Assembly: GCA_900618795.1 (NCBI GenBank)
Contig: UYJD01000001.1
Location: 420,790-484,789 of the forward strand
Direction: 5' to 3'
Source of the DNA: Cyanodermella asteris
Lineage: Eukaryota; Ascomycota; Lecanoromycetes; Ostropales; Stictidaceae
DNA length: 64,000 bases
The number at the start of each line of letters is the position of its first letter. The first letter of the stretch is position 1. Of the stretch, positions 43,943-55,303 are shown one piece after another. Made by a program: the position numbers and the translations under genes. A model generated the notes under the pieces. The model had not been told where the DNA came from, made no database searches, and worked only from the letters and a program-made list of their open reading frames with translations.

Positions 43943-46900
43943 CGAGCAAAGCTACCTGCGGCGCCTAGCGATAAAGCCGACTCGAGCAAGCTAAAACAAT
44001 AGCACATGAGCTCCAAGCTAAGCTCTGGAAGCCTGTCGTCGCGAGTCCACAGCGCCGTGTCCGGTGCTAGTTCTTGCAGCTTCTGATAGAAACTCAGCTC
44101 TCTAGCTCACTTTGACAAGACTGGAGGCTTCGGGTTCAAGACTGTGCAGAGTCGGCGCCTAATCGTGGCCTTGCAACTCCGACAGATGCATGAAGTGTAG
44201 AATGATGCTCAGGTTCGTCAGGGGGGCTTAGCGTTGGATGGACGCAGATGATAGGCGACTGCACAGATCAGGACGTAAATCGTTCGCTTTTGGCCGAATC
44301 ATGCGTATCAGGTTCAGTCGGCGATGCGAAGGGAGCGACAGCAGGTGTCAGGAGCTTCAACAGCTACAGGATGAGGCGATCCCGGGAAGATGGTGGGCTG
44401 TCTCAGTTAGCTGGGATGTGGCAGGTGTGTGACGCTGCGCGTCTGCACTGGCGCAATGGCTCAGATGTGAGACTCCGTATTTTGATGAAATGGACTTCTC
44501 CGGCACCACTTTCTCTCGCACGGGCGACTCCCGCAGGAAGCCAGGAGCTCAGATTCGGACAATTGGCGGCGCGGAAGTCGGTCGCCGTACGCGCCGCTGT
44601 GCTCGCTGGAGAATTGACTACAGCAAGCTGCGGCGAGAGCTGCAGAGCTGTGGTGCGCTGGGCGTCAAGGAACAGTGCCAGGATGATGCAGGAGGAAGGA
44701 GACACTAGGTATGAGGCCGCGCTGTCAAGATTCGCGGTGCAAAGGGCTTCAGTCGATGGTCTCGCGCTTCCGGCTATCCTGCTGGCAGTCTGCTACACGA
44801 AAGGGCTGGCGCTAGCTCAGATCCTTGTCGCGAATTCTTGACGGAGCAGGAGAGCTGGCCGGCAGCTGTGTATTAAGCAGAGACCGAGTCTGGCTGTCTG
44901 GCTGACAACGGCGGGCAGCTGGCCGCTTTGGCTCAAACGTGCGGTGCTGTCGGTTTGGGCCCTGGGATTCCTGGCTGGGATAGAGTTCGAGAGCATGTGT
45001 GTGGCTGTTGGGCCACGCCTCGAACGGGCAACCAAATACTTGCTACAGCAAATTATTGCCGTCATCCTGGCCGCTAAACCCTTGCGGTCGAGTCGCGCGT
45101 CCCGTACGCCCTGCCAGTGATGCTCCAATACTCCCGCTACTCGAGCCAAGGTGGTGAAAAGTGCTGCCTCGCCAGGTCGTCTGCCCCCGCCTCATAGCAT
45201 CGTGAGCATCGTCTCACGCCTGCGATACGGGTAAAGCGGCATTCCAAAGGCTGAGGCCGGCTGTTCGAGGCTGTATGTCTGCGACGCCCAGAAGGTCATG
45301 CCCGCCCGGTTTAGGACATGTCAAGCCGTGCTAGGCAAAGGCGACTAACTGCAAATGGACGCCTCCATTTCCGAAGCAGAAACGGCTGGCGAACCGCTGC
45401 CGATCCCTGGCGATTGTGGAAAACGACGACGATGGCATCGAGAAGCTTATTGCGGCTTCTGTGCGTCTTCTCCGGGTCGATGGGCCTGTCATTTTCCTCA
45501 GATTGCGCCAACGCCGTGGCCGAGTCGAGAGGAGATGCACCTAATGCCCGCTAAGGCCATCCCGATGGGGCTACCCGACGCCACTTGCAGAATCAGGAAA
45601 GGACTCTATCGTGACTGTGCAATTCTTCGACGCTCACGGTCTAGGCCTGGACAGGTGCCGTGCGGCCAGATATGAGCCGGCTGGCGTCCAGGCATTCCTC
45701 GAGTATACGAACCAGCTCTTCTCATCATCGGCCGTCGCAAAAGGCAGCTCGAGGCAACAGTTTCGACGATCGGCAGTGGAAGGGAAGGAAGAGGCGAGCC
45801 ACGACGAATACTGTTTGTGCGCGCTGGGTCGAGACTTCTGGACGACTCGGTCAGTGAACGTCGATGCGGGCCGTGGCTGTCTCAGTCCCACAGGCTTGAA
45901 CTCTGTAACATATCAACAGGATCTAGGTCCACAAGTCTTGCTGTACAGCACTGAACTCGAGCTGTCGCTCTCAGCGACTTGGCGCGACACGCCACCTCCG
46001 ATGGTCAGCAGTAAAGATTAAGCGACGATTGCGCGACACGGAACAATGCCATCGTTCCCTGCCTGCAATCTGTCATCCCTGCGTGCCGACGTGGGGTGCA
46101 ACTTCTTACGGCGCCCTGCAATTTTGTGACGGTTTCGCATCGCCCTGTCCGGCGGGAACTGGTCCTATCGTGGATCGTGGCCGTCATCGATTGGAAGTAC
46201 ATGGAGGAGGGTTGTGAACATCGAGACAGGTGAGGCAGCATCGGGGAACGGTGCGACAGGGATCGGAACAAGTCGCGCAAAGGCATCCCAACGTTTCTGC
46301 ACAGAGCAGCAAGCCATCTGCGAGCAGTTCAAGCAGCCCAAGCAAGGTAGAGAACTGTGATGGGAGTACATGGTAGAGGAGTTCCAAGGTCGAAACACCA
46401 AGCATTGAGATGCGTGATGCTGCTTGCTTTTTGCCGGCAACTGGCTCACAGCTCCAGCCGCGCCAAGCCCGTCGACTGCCTTTGCTTCGAGCTCGTTAGC
46501 CCTACTTGCTGACGCTCAACCTTCAACGTGCTCTCCTTCTTCCGCCATTGTCTGATTTTCTGTACGATCGCGCTCTGTTCCCAACAGCTGTGATCAGTGA
46601 GCATTTCTGCGCCATGGGACCCGCTTCGACCAGCTAGCTACATGCTGGGCCCGGGTGCCTCATTGCAGCGTTTCGGAGCCGTAGCAGCTTTTGACAGCTA
46701 ACGATCGTGTATACTACAGTCTTACGTTCGAGCTCGGTGCCAATCTCGTCTTCGACTCTTCTTTCAGGCCTTCAAACTGCCGAGATGCTCATCACATCGC
46801 GCAGCAAGCTCCTCGCTTGGCAAGCGAAGAGAACTTGACGCTCCGTATCGGACTGATGTGGATACCTTGGGGAGGCTGAATGGCCATTCGGTGTTGTGCC

Positions 46901-48476
46901 TACGGAAGAACCGAGCATCTCCAACAAGCCAACCCCGATCTTTGGATGCTGTGTGGCTGGTAACGCCTCTGGGAGACTCAACCGGGAAATACAGGGAGCT
47001 GTAAAATCCTTTGCAATCCCGCGCCTGGCGCTCTAACCTGGACTTTCCGCTCTGTAGTGCCGGTCCCAAATCGCACCTTCGCACGCGCGCCGGTCGAGTA
47101 GCCGGTCGGGTTCTCGATGAGGCAACCTGAAACAATGCCGTACCAGGATCAGGGCTTGATCTGAGCATGGACCGCTAGCGGTGAGAGTTGTGACTTGCGA
47201 GCTCTGCACAGACCACAAGTGGATTGACTCGATTGCTTGCGTACGTAGAAGACCGGTTTTGCCATACCCGATACTCCTCAGATGGCATCTCATGTGAGGC
47301 GCCACGACCAGCAATCGACCAAGAAATCAGGAAAGTTTAGAGCATGCAGGCGTGTGATCGGGGAAAGCGCTGGCAGAGGGAAGATCCAACGATAGTTCCA
47401 AAGAGAATGCAGTCGCTCACGTCTTTCGCCCTGGGTGATCTTGGTGAAGACGATGTTGCAGGTGCTTTCGCTTTCGCTGTCACTAAGAGCATTATCCAGC
47501 ACAGAAGCCTCCATTTATCCACGACGAGGCTGGCTTTCTGTAAGCACGCAATGATGGCTCTGGGCCGAGTTTTATTGTTTCGCATGACACGAACATTTCG
47601 CTGCAAGAGAGGTCTTGTTATTTCCTCAGCAGGAACAGGTGACGACCATGATGACCCATGTCAAGTTGATACTGGGGCAGCTCTATATGTCCGATGAAAC
47701 AGTCGTCTTATCCGTCCACGACTTTACTGATGAAACAATACCGACCTGCATTCTCTGTTATTTCAAACTCGGCATTAACGGGTAGTCTACCTTGCTTCCA
47801 GACCGTCTCTTTTCAAGCCGGCTTCCCTAGTGACCTGGCTAGACAGACTATCTTGTGCGCCGGCTAAAAATTCCTTGGACTCCCACATTGTTCGCCCTTC
47901 ACATCCTAGCTGATCGACTTTGTCCGAGGGAAAGGGGGCAAATCAGGGTTCCGTGCGTGTATGGAGCAAGAATGCCTTGTCTTGACCGAAGTAAGCTTTT
48001 GAACGCTTGCTGCTCAGACCTATAACATGAAGTGAAGGACGAATCCTTCCCAGCCGTCGGTTCATTCGCGTTCAGCTTGTTGAGGACAAACAGAAACCCA
48101 CCTGGAGAAGCGACTCCTTGTCGGCGAGTGTCTGCGGTAGCATCGCCCAAGCTGGACTGTAATAATCAGTACAATGGTCTCACGCTACGACGATTGCTCA
48201 GTACGCACGGTGTGAGTGAAAGAGATGTAACGTGTCACGTGCGCGGGGCGATGGTAGAAGCAGTAACGTAAATATCCATCATTTCATGGGTCCTGTCCCT
48301 GGCAGCACAGTATCGTAGCTCCCTGAGTACACTGCATGGCATTCATCATTCATAATGAGTTCATATCCTTCGTATATATCACGTATCTCCATCCCTCATG
48401 TCAATCCGTCCAAATCGTCATATCCCATCCTTCGCAGCCGTCCATCATTCATCATATCAACAAATGAGAAAGCATC
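43943..48476. other. Long gene-poor stretch
   Basis: 4.5 kb without a gene I can support. The longest open frame (44248-44841, +) has no motif, overlaps other chance ORFs and looks random. Base composition stays GC-rich, so it is not an AT-rich RIP-type region. No transposon ends were seen. Confidence 0.4.
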
Positions 48477-48881
48477 CTACTCCCTCCTCCACCGCCTCTC
48501 CTCCTTCGACATCCTAGCCGACGCCCCATAACACTCGGCCGGCAGCGGGCTAACGCACTGCACGCTCGGCTTCTCGACGAAGCGCAACGACTTTGCCTGC
48601 GACGTCCGAGTCGCCTGTCGCTTGAGGACGCTCTTGCTGTCGGCCGTGTTCGTATAGGCGAACGTCGGGACCTGGAGGGTCGAGAAGCCCCTCGCGTTCA
48701 GCTGGGCGTTGCGCGCTGCCTGCGTCAGAGGCGTCGTGGCCGAGACGAGCGGCGATCGGGGCGAGCAGGACGGGACGGCCGAGAGAGGAGCCGTCGAGGG
48801 GGGCGTCGAGGAGGTGTTGGTGGAGATGCTGAGGCTCGGGACGGAGAGGGAGAGTTTGGGCTTTGCTGCGTTGCGGAGCAT
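48477..48881 (-). CDS. Small Ser/Thr-rich protein with conserved-looking C-terminus
   Basis: A 134-aa protein; the ATG giving MLRNAAKPKLSLS is chosen over a longer upstream frame that lies in leader-like sequence. The first 60 residues are Ser/Thr/Pro-rich. The C-terminal half carries SKSVLKRQ, then LRFVEKPSVQCVSPLPAECYG and MSKEERRW. I have the impression of similar short 'SILK...VQCVxP...MSxEERRW' ends in other filamentous ascomycetes, but this is memory, not a search. The function is unknown. Pyrimidine-rich sequence on the coding strand precedes the start, as expected of a real promoter. Confidence 0.65.
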   Translation of the reverse strand: MLRNAAKPKLSLSVPSLSISTNTSSTPPSTAPLSAVPSCSPRSPLVSATTPLTQAARNAQLNARGFSTLQVPTFAYTNTADSKSVLKRQATRTSQAKSLRFVEKPSVQCVSPLPAECYGASARMSKEERRWRRE

Positions 48882-50408
48882 TGCTGTGGGAAGAGAGGAG
48901 GCCGAGGCCGATTTGAAATGAGAATGAAAGATGTGGGGTTTGGTGTGTGTGAGAGAGAAGAAGTGAAGTGAGGTGAAGTTCTCGATCGAGGCCGCGTGGT
49001 GCTTTGCAAGGTGCCGACGATAGGAAGACGGTCGACGACGACGACGGAGAGAAAAAGAAGAAAGGAAGGCTGAAAACGTCAAGTGGAAAGTGAGATTGAT
49101 ATACACGACCTCGATGGGCGCTTAGAGTGAGGCGTGGAGTACGCCTTGAGGAGGCTTGAAATGATGAGGCAGGCTGACAGAACTGAGTGAAGGCGGGCGT
49201 CTAAATTGAAACACGCCGTCTGAAGGGTATATATCGGGCGGCAAACGACGCAGCGGAGGGGCAAACACAGCCCACTGCTTTTGATTTCAGGTCGCCGGAC
49301 TAACAAGGTCCCTCGAGCGCCCGTCTCAGGCTGACAAAGATACCAATGAACGCGGGTCTGGGGTTATCCAAGAGGTCGGAGATTTTAAGGGGCGGAAAAG
49401 AAGATGTTTTGCTGCTCTATTACATTCGCAAAACAAGGGTGGGCGGCTATATCTATACAGCGCGTTGGGAGGTGGCGGAAAGACACCGAGCGTGTGGTCG
49501 TGAAGAGTCGAGAAGAATTGTGGAGTCTGGAAGTGCAGAGATGGTGTGTCTGCGTGCGTAGGCGCCCGAAAATAGAAGCGCACGATTGGCCGCGTCGACG
49601 CCAGCTTCGGTGTCTGCGACAGGCACCATCCTTGCCCTCGGCCCGTTTCTTCACGCCTGTCATGGCAGACGAAGGGCGCTTCCAAGCGTTCTCTTCGCTG
49701 CTTCAGGCCGAGTTCGTAGGCGCTGCTCTTGTTCGTGCGTGGGCGAGACTGGTCTTCGAGCAAGACCTGCCGCGCGTGCAGGACCGGACGCATGCAATAA
49801 GGTCTCAACGCCTCGCCTCGAACGCAGGCGGCCATCGTTGTCTTCCACCAAGTCAGAGTCCTTTGGCGAATTGATTGCTTTCGACGTAGACCAAGACTCT
49901 CGGCGACGCGTCGAGGCGTGAGCCGCAATCATGAGCCCCATTGAGGCAGGGCTATGCAGAAATAATTCGACGCCGCTAGCATCCACTGGCAAAAAGCATC
50001 AAAGGGCAATACATACAAGTCTTATACAGTCAGTTTGATATAACTCTCAGCTTGAATGGCATCATTGATACAACAGACATGGCGCTCATCTCTAAACAAC
50101 GCTCTGGAACATTCTTCGGTCTGTACGCCCAGGTCGAAACGAAGCACTGCTATTTACCGCGACCCAGATGATACCCAACAGATCTCGCCACTGAATGATC
50201 AATTGCACCCAGCTCAACTTTCTCAAGTGCATCTGGTACTTTCTCTGTCGTTATGCGTAAGTCATTCTTTCACTTGTGCACGTGCATGCGCGGTCGTTGC
50301 GCTGTGCCTCATTGGTCTTCCTTTGGTCCCAGAAAAGAACACGTCGAAAGCCTTGTCGTGTCTGAACCGGCAATGAAGATGGCACGTTACGATACCAACT
50401 TCCAGTTC
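48882..50408. other. Intergenic
   Basis: The promoter and leader of the small protein at 48477-48881, then about 1 kb with only chance ORFs on both strands (for example 49326-49928 minus and 49404-49874 plus). Confidence 0.35.
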
Positions 50409-50723
50409 TCATAGCCATCCACCATCTCCCGGATGGTACTGGTTGTAATTTGGCGGCCTCATCCTGGGGTCATCAATCCATTCGTGTATAGTGACCGGCG
50501 GCCTCCACATGCCATCCAAGCCACGCACTGCGGTCGTGTTACTTCGCGGCGTGCCGGTGCCGAATTCGCGAGACGTCTTCGAGCCTGTCGACGGCCTGCA
50601 TGCGCTTTTGTGCAGAACGGTGAACTTGACTGAACCGTCGCTGTTTCGGAGGGAGCTCTCGTGGAGATCGGACGAGCCATGGCTCGAGCGGTCGGATTTG
50701 AGGGAAGTGAAGCTGATCCTCAT
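50409..50723 (-). CDS. Small protein, unrecognised
   Basis: A 104-aa frame from the ATG giving MRISFTSLKSDRSS; an upstream extension would need a non-ATG start. The middle is polar, Ser-rich (SSDLHESSLRNSDGS) and basic. The C-terminal third (LDGMWRPPVTIHEWIDDPRM, then NYNQYHPGDGGWL) is rich in Trp, Pro and Asp and looks like a short conserved motif rather than chance. No signal peptide or membrane segment. Function unknown. Confidence 0.5.
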   Translation of the reverse strand: MRISFTSLKSDRSSHGSSDLHESSLRNSDGSVKFTVLHKSACRPSTGSKTSREFGTGTPRSNTTAVRGLDGMWRPPVTIHEWIDDPRMRPPNYNQYHPGDGGWL

Positions 50724-52780
50724 GTTGAATACCTCGTCGCTGATGTTAGAGAACGTCGTTTTGTTTATGAGATTGGGAGGCGTCTTACTGTGATGTGGTC
50801 TGGGTTCTTTGTACACTTAGGTCAAACTTGTGAGAGTGGGATTTTGTGCAGGTTGCAGAATTTGGTTTCGTTTGACAACGAAGATGCCTGATTATCGCGT
50901 CAAATAGCTTGGACTGATTGGGAGCGGACGACGCATGCGAGCGGTGCTCGTTGCAATATTTCCCTTGAACTTCACACCCTTTGCGCGAAAGAATGTAAGA
51001 CAGATGTTACAGGACAAAAGCAAAAATTGGTTAGACGAGATTGAGGAAATTGTGGGAAGCTCGGTTATGCCCTATTGACTGCCGCAACAGGATTTGGCAA
51101 GCGAGGCACTGGAGCTGCGATGCGCACTTGTCATGCAAGCGAGCTATCAAACCTGCAATTCTGCAGTCGATCTTTTCTGGTGTTTGAGGATCTAGTCTTT
51201 TGGACTGCCATGATGCGTACTTACGGGCGCAGCATAGGTTCCCGAGGCCTTTCTCGTCATCGATCGAGGTTGCGCATTGTGTTGTTCAACTTCGCCAACA
51301 GTCACACCTTTTTTGCCACTCGTGAGATCAGGCAGCTGTGAGCACACCAGGACCAAGAGCTCGCCGGAAATAGCCAGATCGCAGAACCCGGCTATGCGAG
51401 CCTGTCTCAGAGCGTCCAGTTGGACATTTTCCTCTCTCATGGAATCGTCATAAGGTCCATCTGTCCTCTTTCCAGTCAGGCTTGCTCTGGGTCTTGTTGA
51501 GAAAGTTGTGGTTCACGACTCGGTCTAACTCGTGTGACGAGGTCAAGTCTTTTGCACCCAAAATGAGCCTGTCCTGTCCCGCTGACGAGCCGCCATGCAA
51601 GGTCTAGAGGTCGACTCAACGTCTCACGATCAACCTCGTTGGGGACTCGGACTGGCCCTGTCGACGCTTTCGCAGCCACGCGTCGCCTTTTGTCGAGATG
51701 GATATCAGCTCCAGCGGCCTGTCGAGACGCCGTCAGTGTTAAATCATGACTACACCGCCCCGACGGGCTTCAGATGGGTCCTACCCCTGTCTCGTGCCAT
51801 ACGAGGCGATGAGCGCCATGGCCTTCACGATCCCGGCCGGCAATCATACGAGGGCACAGGTATGGCCAGCAGACCGCCGCCATATCCACCGATTGACTGG
51901 GATGAAGAAATAAGTCTGCTTGGGCGGAGTCGTTGTAGTTTGGAGAGTTGAACACGCGCTCAGGCGACATGCGGCTCAGGAACTAGTGGCCTTCCACGAG
52001 GCCCAGCGGCCACCAAACTCGACCATCTCCAGATTAAGCTACATGAAACATTGGATCGGCAGCATGTCTGTCGATGCCGCGCACGTTTGGGCCGCCTCGG
52101 GCCCTTTGACCTTTGGTCCAGCCTTCAGACCCGGGTCTCAAGTATCTTTAGCAGCTTATGTGAAGCCGGTGTGGACCACGAGACCAAAGCGCTGCAATCA
52201 CCAACCACTTCGCACCATCTTGGGCTCATATTCATGGATCACCACCATCGCAGTTGGAGCGGCACTCGAACCAGGAACTGTTAGATCCTTCGTTTCACAC
52301 CAGTCGCGGCACAAATGGCAAAAGGAGCATGGCGAACCAGCCCACCGCTTGTCTGACGAACACACAAGCACTGAGCTGAGTTCTTTTTGGTAAGAATCTG
52401 AGCGATCACTCCGGCAGTACCTAGCTGAGTACCCAACCGAACACCCAACCAAGCCTGCATTCGTCCCTGTAGTGAGTCAGTTAACCACCATGTCGCCTCA
52501 AAGTACCGAGCTAGGACACAACACGAGGACGTATTGTGAAATCAAGCAACCCCTGAAATACCAGAGATCTCGATCAAACTCCCGAATCAGCGACGAATCA
52601 GCCGGATCAAAAGGCCTTCCGTACCTGACGCTTGACGAAAAAAAACCAGGTCAACTCCCCGACTCGCTGTCGGCACGGCAAATATCTTTGAGCAACAACT
52701 GCAGAAACAGCAAAGCAAAGCAAGCATTTGGCGCAAACGTCCAGAGTCTCCAATCTGATTTAATCACTTGCGACCTGCAA

Positions 52781-52795
52781 GTAGGTAGGTAGGTA
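52781..52795. repeat. (GTAG)n microsatellite
   Basis: Three GTAG-type units followed by GTACTT. Confidence 0.7.
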
Positions 52796-52874
52796 CTTGT
52801 CATGCTGCGCCCGCGGTGTTCCCTCCGGCCAAAAAAGAAGCAAAGAAAACCTGTATTTTTCACAGCTCTCCTTT

Positions 52875-52900
52875 CAGGCAGGCAGGCAGGCAGGCAGGCA
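52875..52900. repeat. (CAGG)n microsatellite
   Basis: Six consecutive CAGG units followed by CA. Confidence 0.85.
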
Positions 52901-53030
52901 GACACCTGCTCCCCCCTCCCCGCTTTCTTGCCTCGACACGGAAAAAAAGGGTGCGATCCGAGCATGAGTCGAAGCGAAAAAAAAGCCTCGCCGCAGCTCG
53001 GGGACTCGTTCAGAAGCCAATGGGTTCGTG

Positions 53031-53042
53031 GGGGGGGGGGGG
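53031..53042. repeat. Poly-G run
   Basis: About twelve G in a row; length in assemblies of such runs is unreliable. Confidence 0.7.
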
Positions 53043-53171
53043 TCTTGAAACGTTTCAACTCGGATGACAAACATGCATGCAATGATGAAGCCAGAGTGAG
53101 AGATTAGAGTTCCGGAGACCAAAAACAAAAAACTCTAAAGACGGAGACGCAGGAGCTACGTGTCGAAAGTG

Positions 53172-53193
53172 CAAGGCAAGGCAAGGCAAGGCA
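53172..53193. repeat. (CAAGG)n microsatellite
   Basis: Four CAAGG-type pentamers in tandem. Confidence 0.8.
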
Positions 53194-54103
53194 ATCATCA
53201 TCCTGACACAATAATCGCCTGACAGAAATTCCAGGGCGGCTAAATCAGTCTAGGCTTGTGACAAGGGCTTGATGTGCATCGTAGCGCAAGCAGGGTCCGC
53301 TGCTTGTGGGTGGAGAGCAAATGGGCCCCTCGGCATTTTGGGAGAGACTGGCTGCCTGGCAAATTGCAGGCCACGGTGACCAGGATGGTAAAATGGATAA
53401 ACAGGAGGGACACCTTCCGTGGAATGAACATCGATTGGATGACGCCTACAGGCGAAGTATAGTAGCTGTGCTTTATCTCAGATCTTTGATGCATGATTAA
53501 TTCTGATTCCCACATCTTAGCAGTGCGGTATCTTGCTTCCTTCAGTGCAGCATTGAGTAGACTCATTTTCGTCTTGTCCCAAGACCTTGCCCCGAGACTA
53601 TGCCGTAGGCGTTGCCGCCGAACAGAGAATTTCTTACAAATTTGCCTGGCCCAAAAAACAAAAGCAGACATAAAATGACGCGCGCGCAAACAACCGTACC
53701 CAAACCCAGTCCCTTCCTTCGTATCGTCATCATGATCGTCTAGCCGAGCTGTAGCGCAAGGCGCGTGAATCAGCAAACGGCTTTGCCGAGTGTAAAGCGA
53801 GTGTATAATCCTGGTACAGTATTAAGTCAATCCAGAATGAACAAGATATGCCAAATGATCAAACAGCCGCGCGTAGGATGCCATGTCCAGGCCCATGCCG
53901 AGAGCCGATGAAAATGTCGCAAAAGTCAAAAAAGAACAGCCAGCCAACGAACGAGTGCAGTTGCACAGTGGTATCACAAATCGACAATAACGAAGCACAC
54001 AATGCCAACAGTTGTGCCAGATCTCAATTGGCAACCAAGCTTGGCTGAGGTGAGGCAGGGCGTATGATCGATCGTCAGCTGAGCTTGGCAGCCACGCATC
54101 AGC

Positions 54104-55303
54104 TCAGCCTTGCGTGCCGATAATTCTCGGCAAGCGCGACAAGCTCGGAGGGTCGAAAGCGCCATTGCTGATGCTAGGCAGCACGTTGTGTCCAGAATTT
54201 ATGCTCCTGGTGGCGCCTGGATACGAGGCAGAAGTGCCATTAGTGCTCATTGCTGGAGGCATGGAAGTCAAGACCGGGTCTGTGTAGTATGGCTGCGGGC
54301 TTGCAAACGGGTTGTTGGCAACCGGTGGAGCCATGCTGCTTGGCCCATGGCTGTTGCTGCGCGAGCTGTGGTGGCCAACAGAATCGTGGCCGATGGAGTG
54401 CGCGGCGGAGGCGCGACGAGAGTGCGATGCCGTCTGAGGAGCTGCATATGCGAGGTAGGATGCCTCCTGGGACGGCTGCGTACCGAAGTGATAGCTGTAA
54501 GAGCTCGTGTGCCCGTTCATCTTGTCGAATGGCGGAGCCTCGTAAAAGCCGCTGTCACGAAATGCTGGTGGCATGGAGCCGTCGTCATACGAGGGCTCTG
54601 GGGACCCTCCCAAGCCGTTAGGCTGAGGAGGCACGCTCAGAGAGCTGGCATGGCGTCGGGATGCGCGGGCAGCGGACGAAAGAGTCTTGAAGCCCTTTTC
54701 CATGCACTGCGCAGCGTTAGCATGCGAGACGTCAAAATTGATCTGCGAAGCTCTTCTCACCTTCTGTTCAATGGTTTGCCACTTCTCGCCACCGCAACGA
54801 TCAGCTACCATGCGCCACATGGCTTCACGACAGTCCATGTAGGCAGTTGCAAGATCAGAGAGACGAACGCTGTCCCATCCCTGAGCGTTGCGCTTCTCGA
54901 CAAGGCGCTCGTGGCGCTTGCGGCAAGCGTTGCCTGTCTTTCCGGAAAAGTGCTGAGCGATGGCGATCCAGTTCATGTTCTTAGCTCTGAGCATCATAAG
55001 CCTGGCATCGTCTTCTTCCGTCCACGCGGTCGAAGCGCGCTCTGTACCAGGACTTGTCATGGTGAATGCCGGGTTCACCAAGTGGTCTGCGTGATGCGGA
55101 GGGGGAGAGGAGTCGAGGGAATCCATCATGGAGCTGTGTAGAATGTTGTTTGATGGAAACAAGGTAGAGTTGGACGCCGAGGATGAGGCCAGGATACGAC
55201 CGTTGGAGGCCAGAGTAGCGGTCGAAGACAGTGACCGGGCAGGATACGGGTAGACGCGAGATTGATGTAGTGATCCAGGCGTGTTACGGGCTTCCTTAGG
55301 CAT
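54104..55303 (-). CDS. Myb/SANT-like DNA-binding protein
   Basis: A probable nuclear transcription regulator, 381 aa if spliced. The first ATG of the frame is used. The N-terminal 80 residues are Ser-rich. A Myb-like domain follows (about residues 90-135): WTEEDDARLMMLRAKNMNW, IAIAQHFSGKTGNACRKRHE, with the spaced Trp and the basic recognition helix. A second helical block (VRLSDLATAYMDCREAMWRM to EKWQTIEQK) resembles the downstream part of these fungal single-Myb proteins. A 54-nt segment at 54707-54760 has a GTGAGA donor, a GCTAAC branch site and a GCAG acceptor; it is a multiple of three without a stop, so naive translation reads through it. Splicing joins IEQK to CMEKGF. The rest is Ser/Pro/His-rich and disordered. 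Target genes are unknown. Confidence 0.78.
   Translation of the reverse strand: MPKEARNTPGSLHQSRVYPYPARSLSSTATLASNGRILASSSASNSTLFPSNNILHSSMMDSLDSSPPPHHADHLVNPAFTMTSPGTERASTAWTEEDDARLMMLRAKNMNWIAIAQHFSGKTGNACRKRHERLVEKRNAQGWDSVRLSDLATAYMDCREAMWRMVADRCGGEKWQTIEQKVRRASQINFDVSHANAAQCMEKGFKTLSSAARASRRHASSLSVPPQPNGLGGSPEPSYDDGSMPPAFRDSGFYEAPPFDKMNGHTSSYSYHFGTQPSQEASYLAYAAPQTASHSRRASAAHSIGHDSVGHHSSRSNSHGPSSMAPPVANNPFASPQPYYTDPVLTSMPPAMSTNGTSASYPGATRSINSGHNVLPSISNGAFDPPSLSRLPRIIGTQG

Larger units (their letters stand above)
50724..54103. other. Long gene-poor stretch with microsatellites
   Basis: 3.4 kb with no supported gene. It contains a possible inverted-repeat element remnant at about 52390-52470 and several simple repeats between 52781 and 53193. 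Confidence 0.4.

Noticed and set aside
44248-44841. Open frame of 197 codons (+)
   Set aside because: No motif, signal or splice partner; several equally long frames overlap it on both strands, as expected in GC-rich non-coding DNA.
54110-55141. 343-codon plus-strand frame
   Set aside because: Antisense shadow of the Myb-like gene, which has a recognisable domain and a proper intron.
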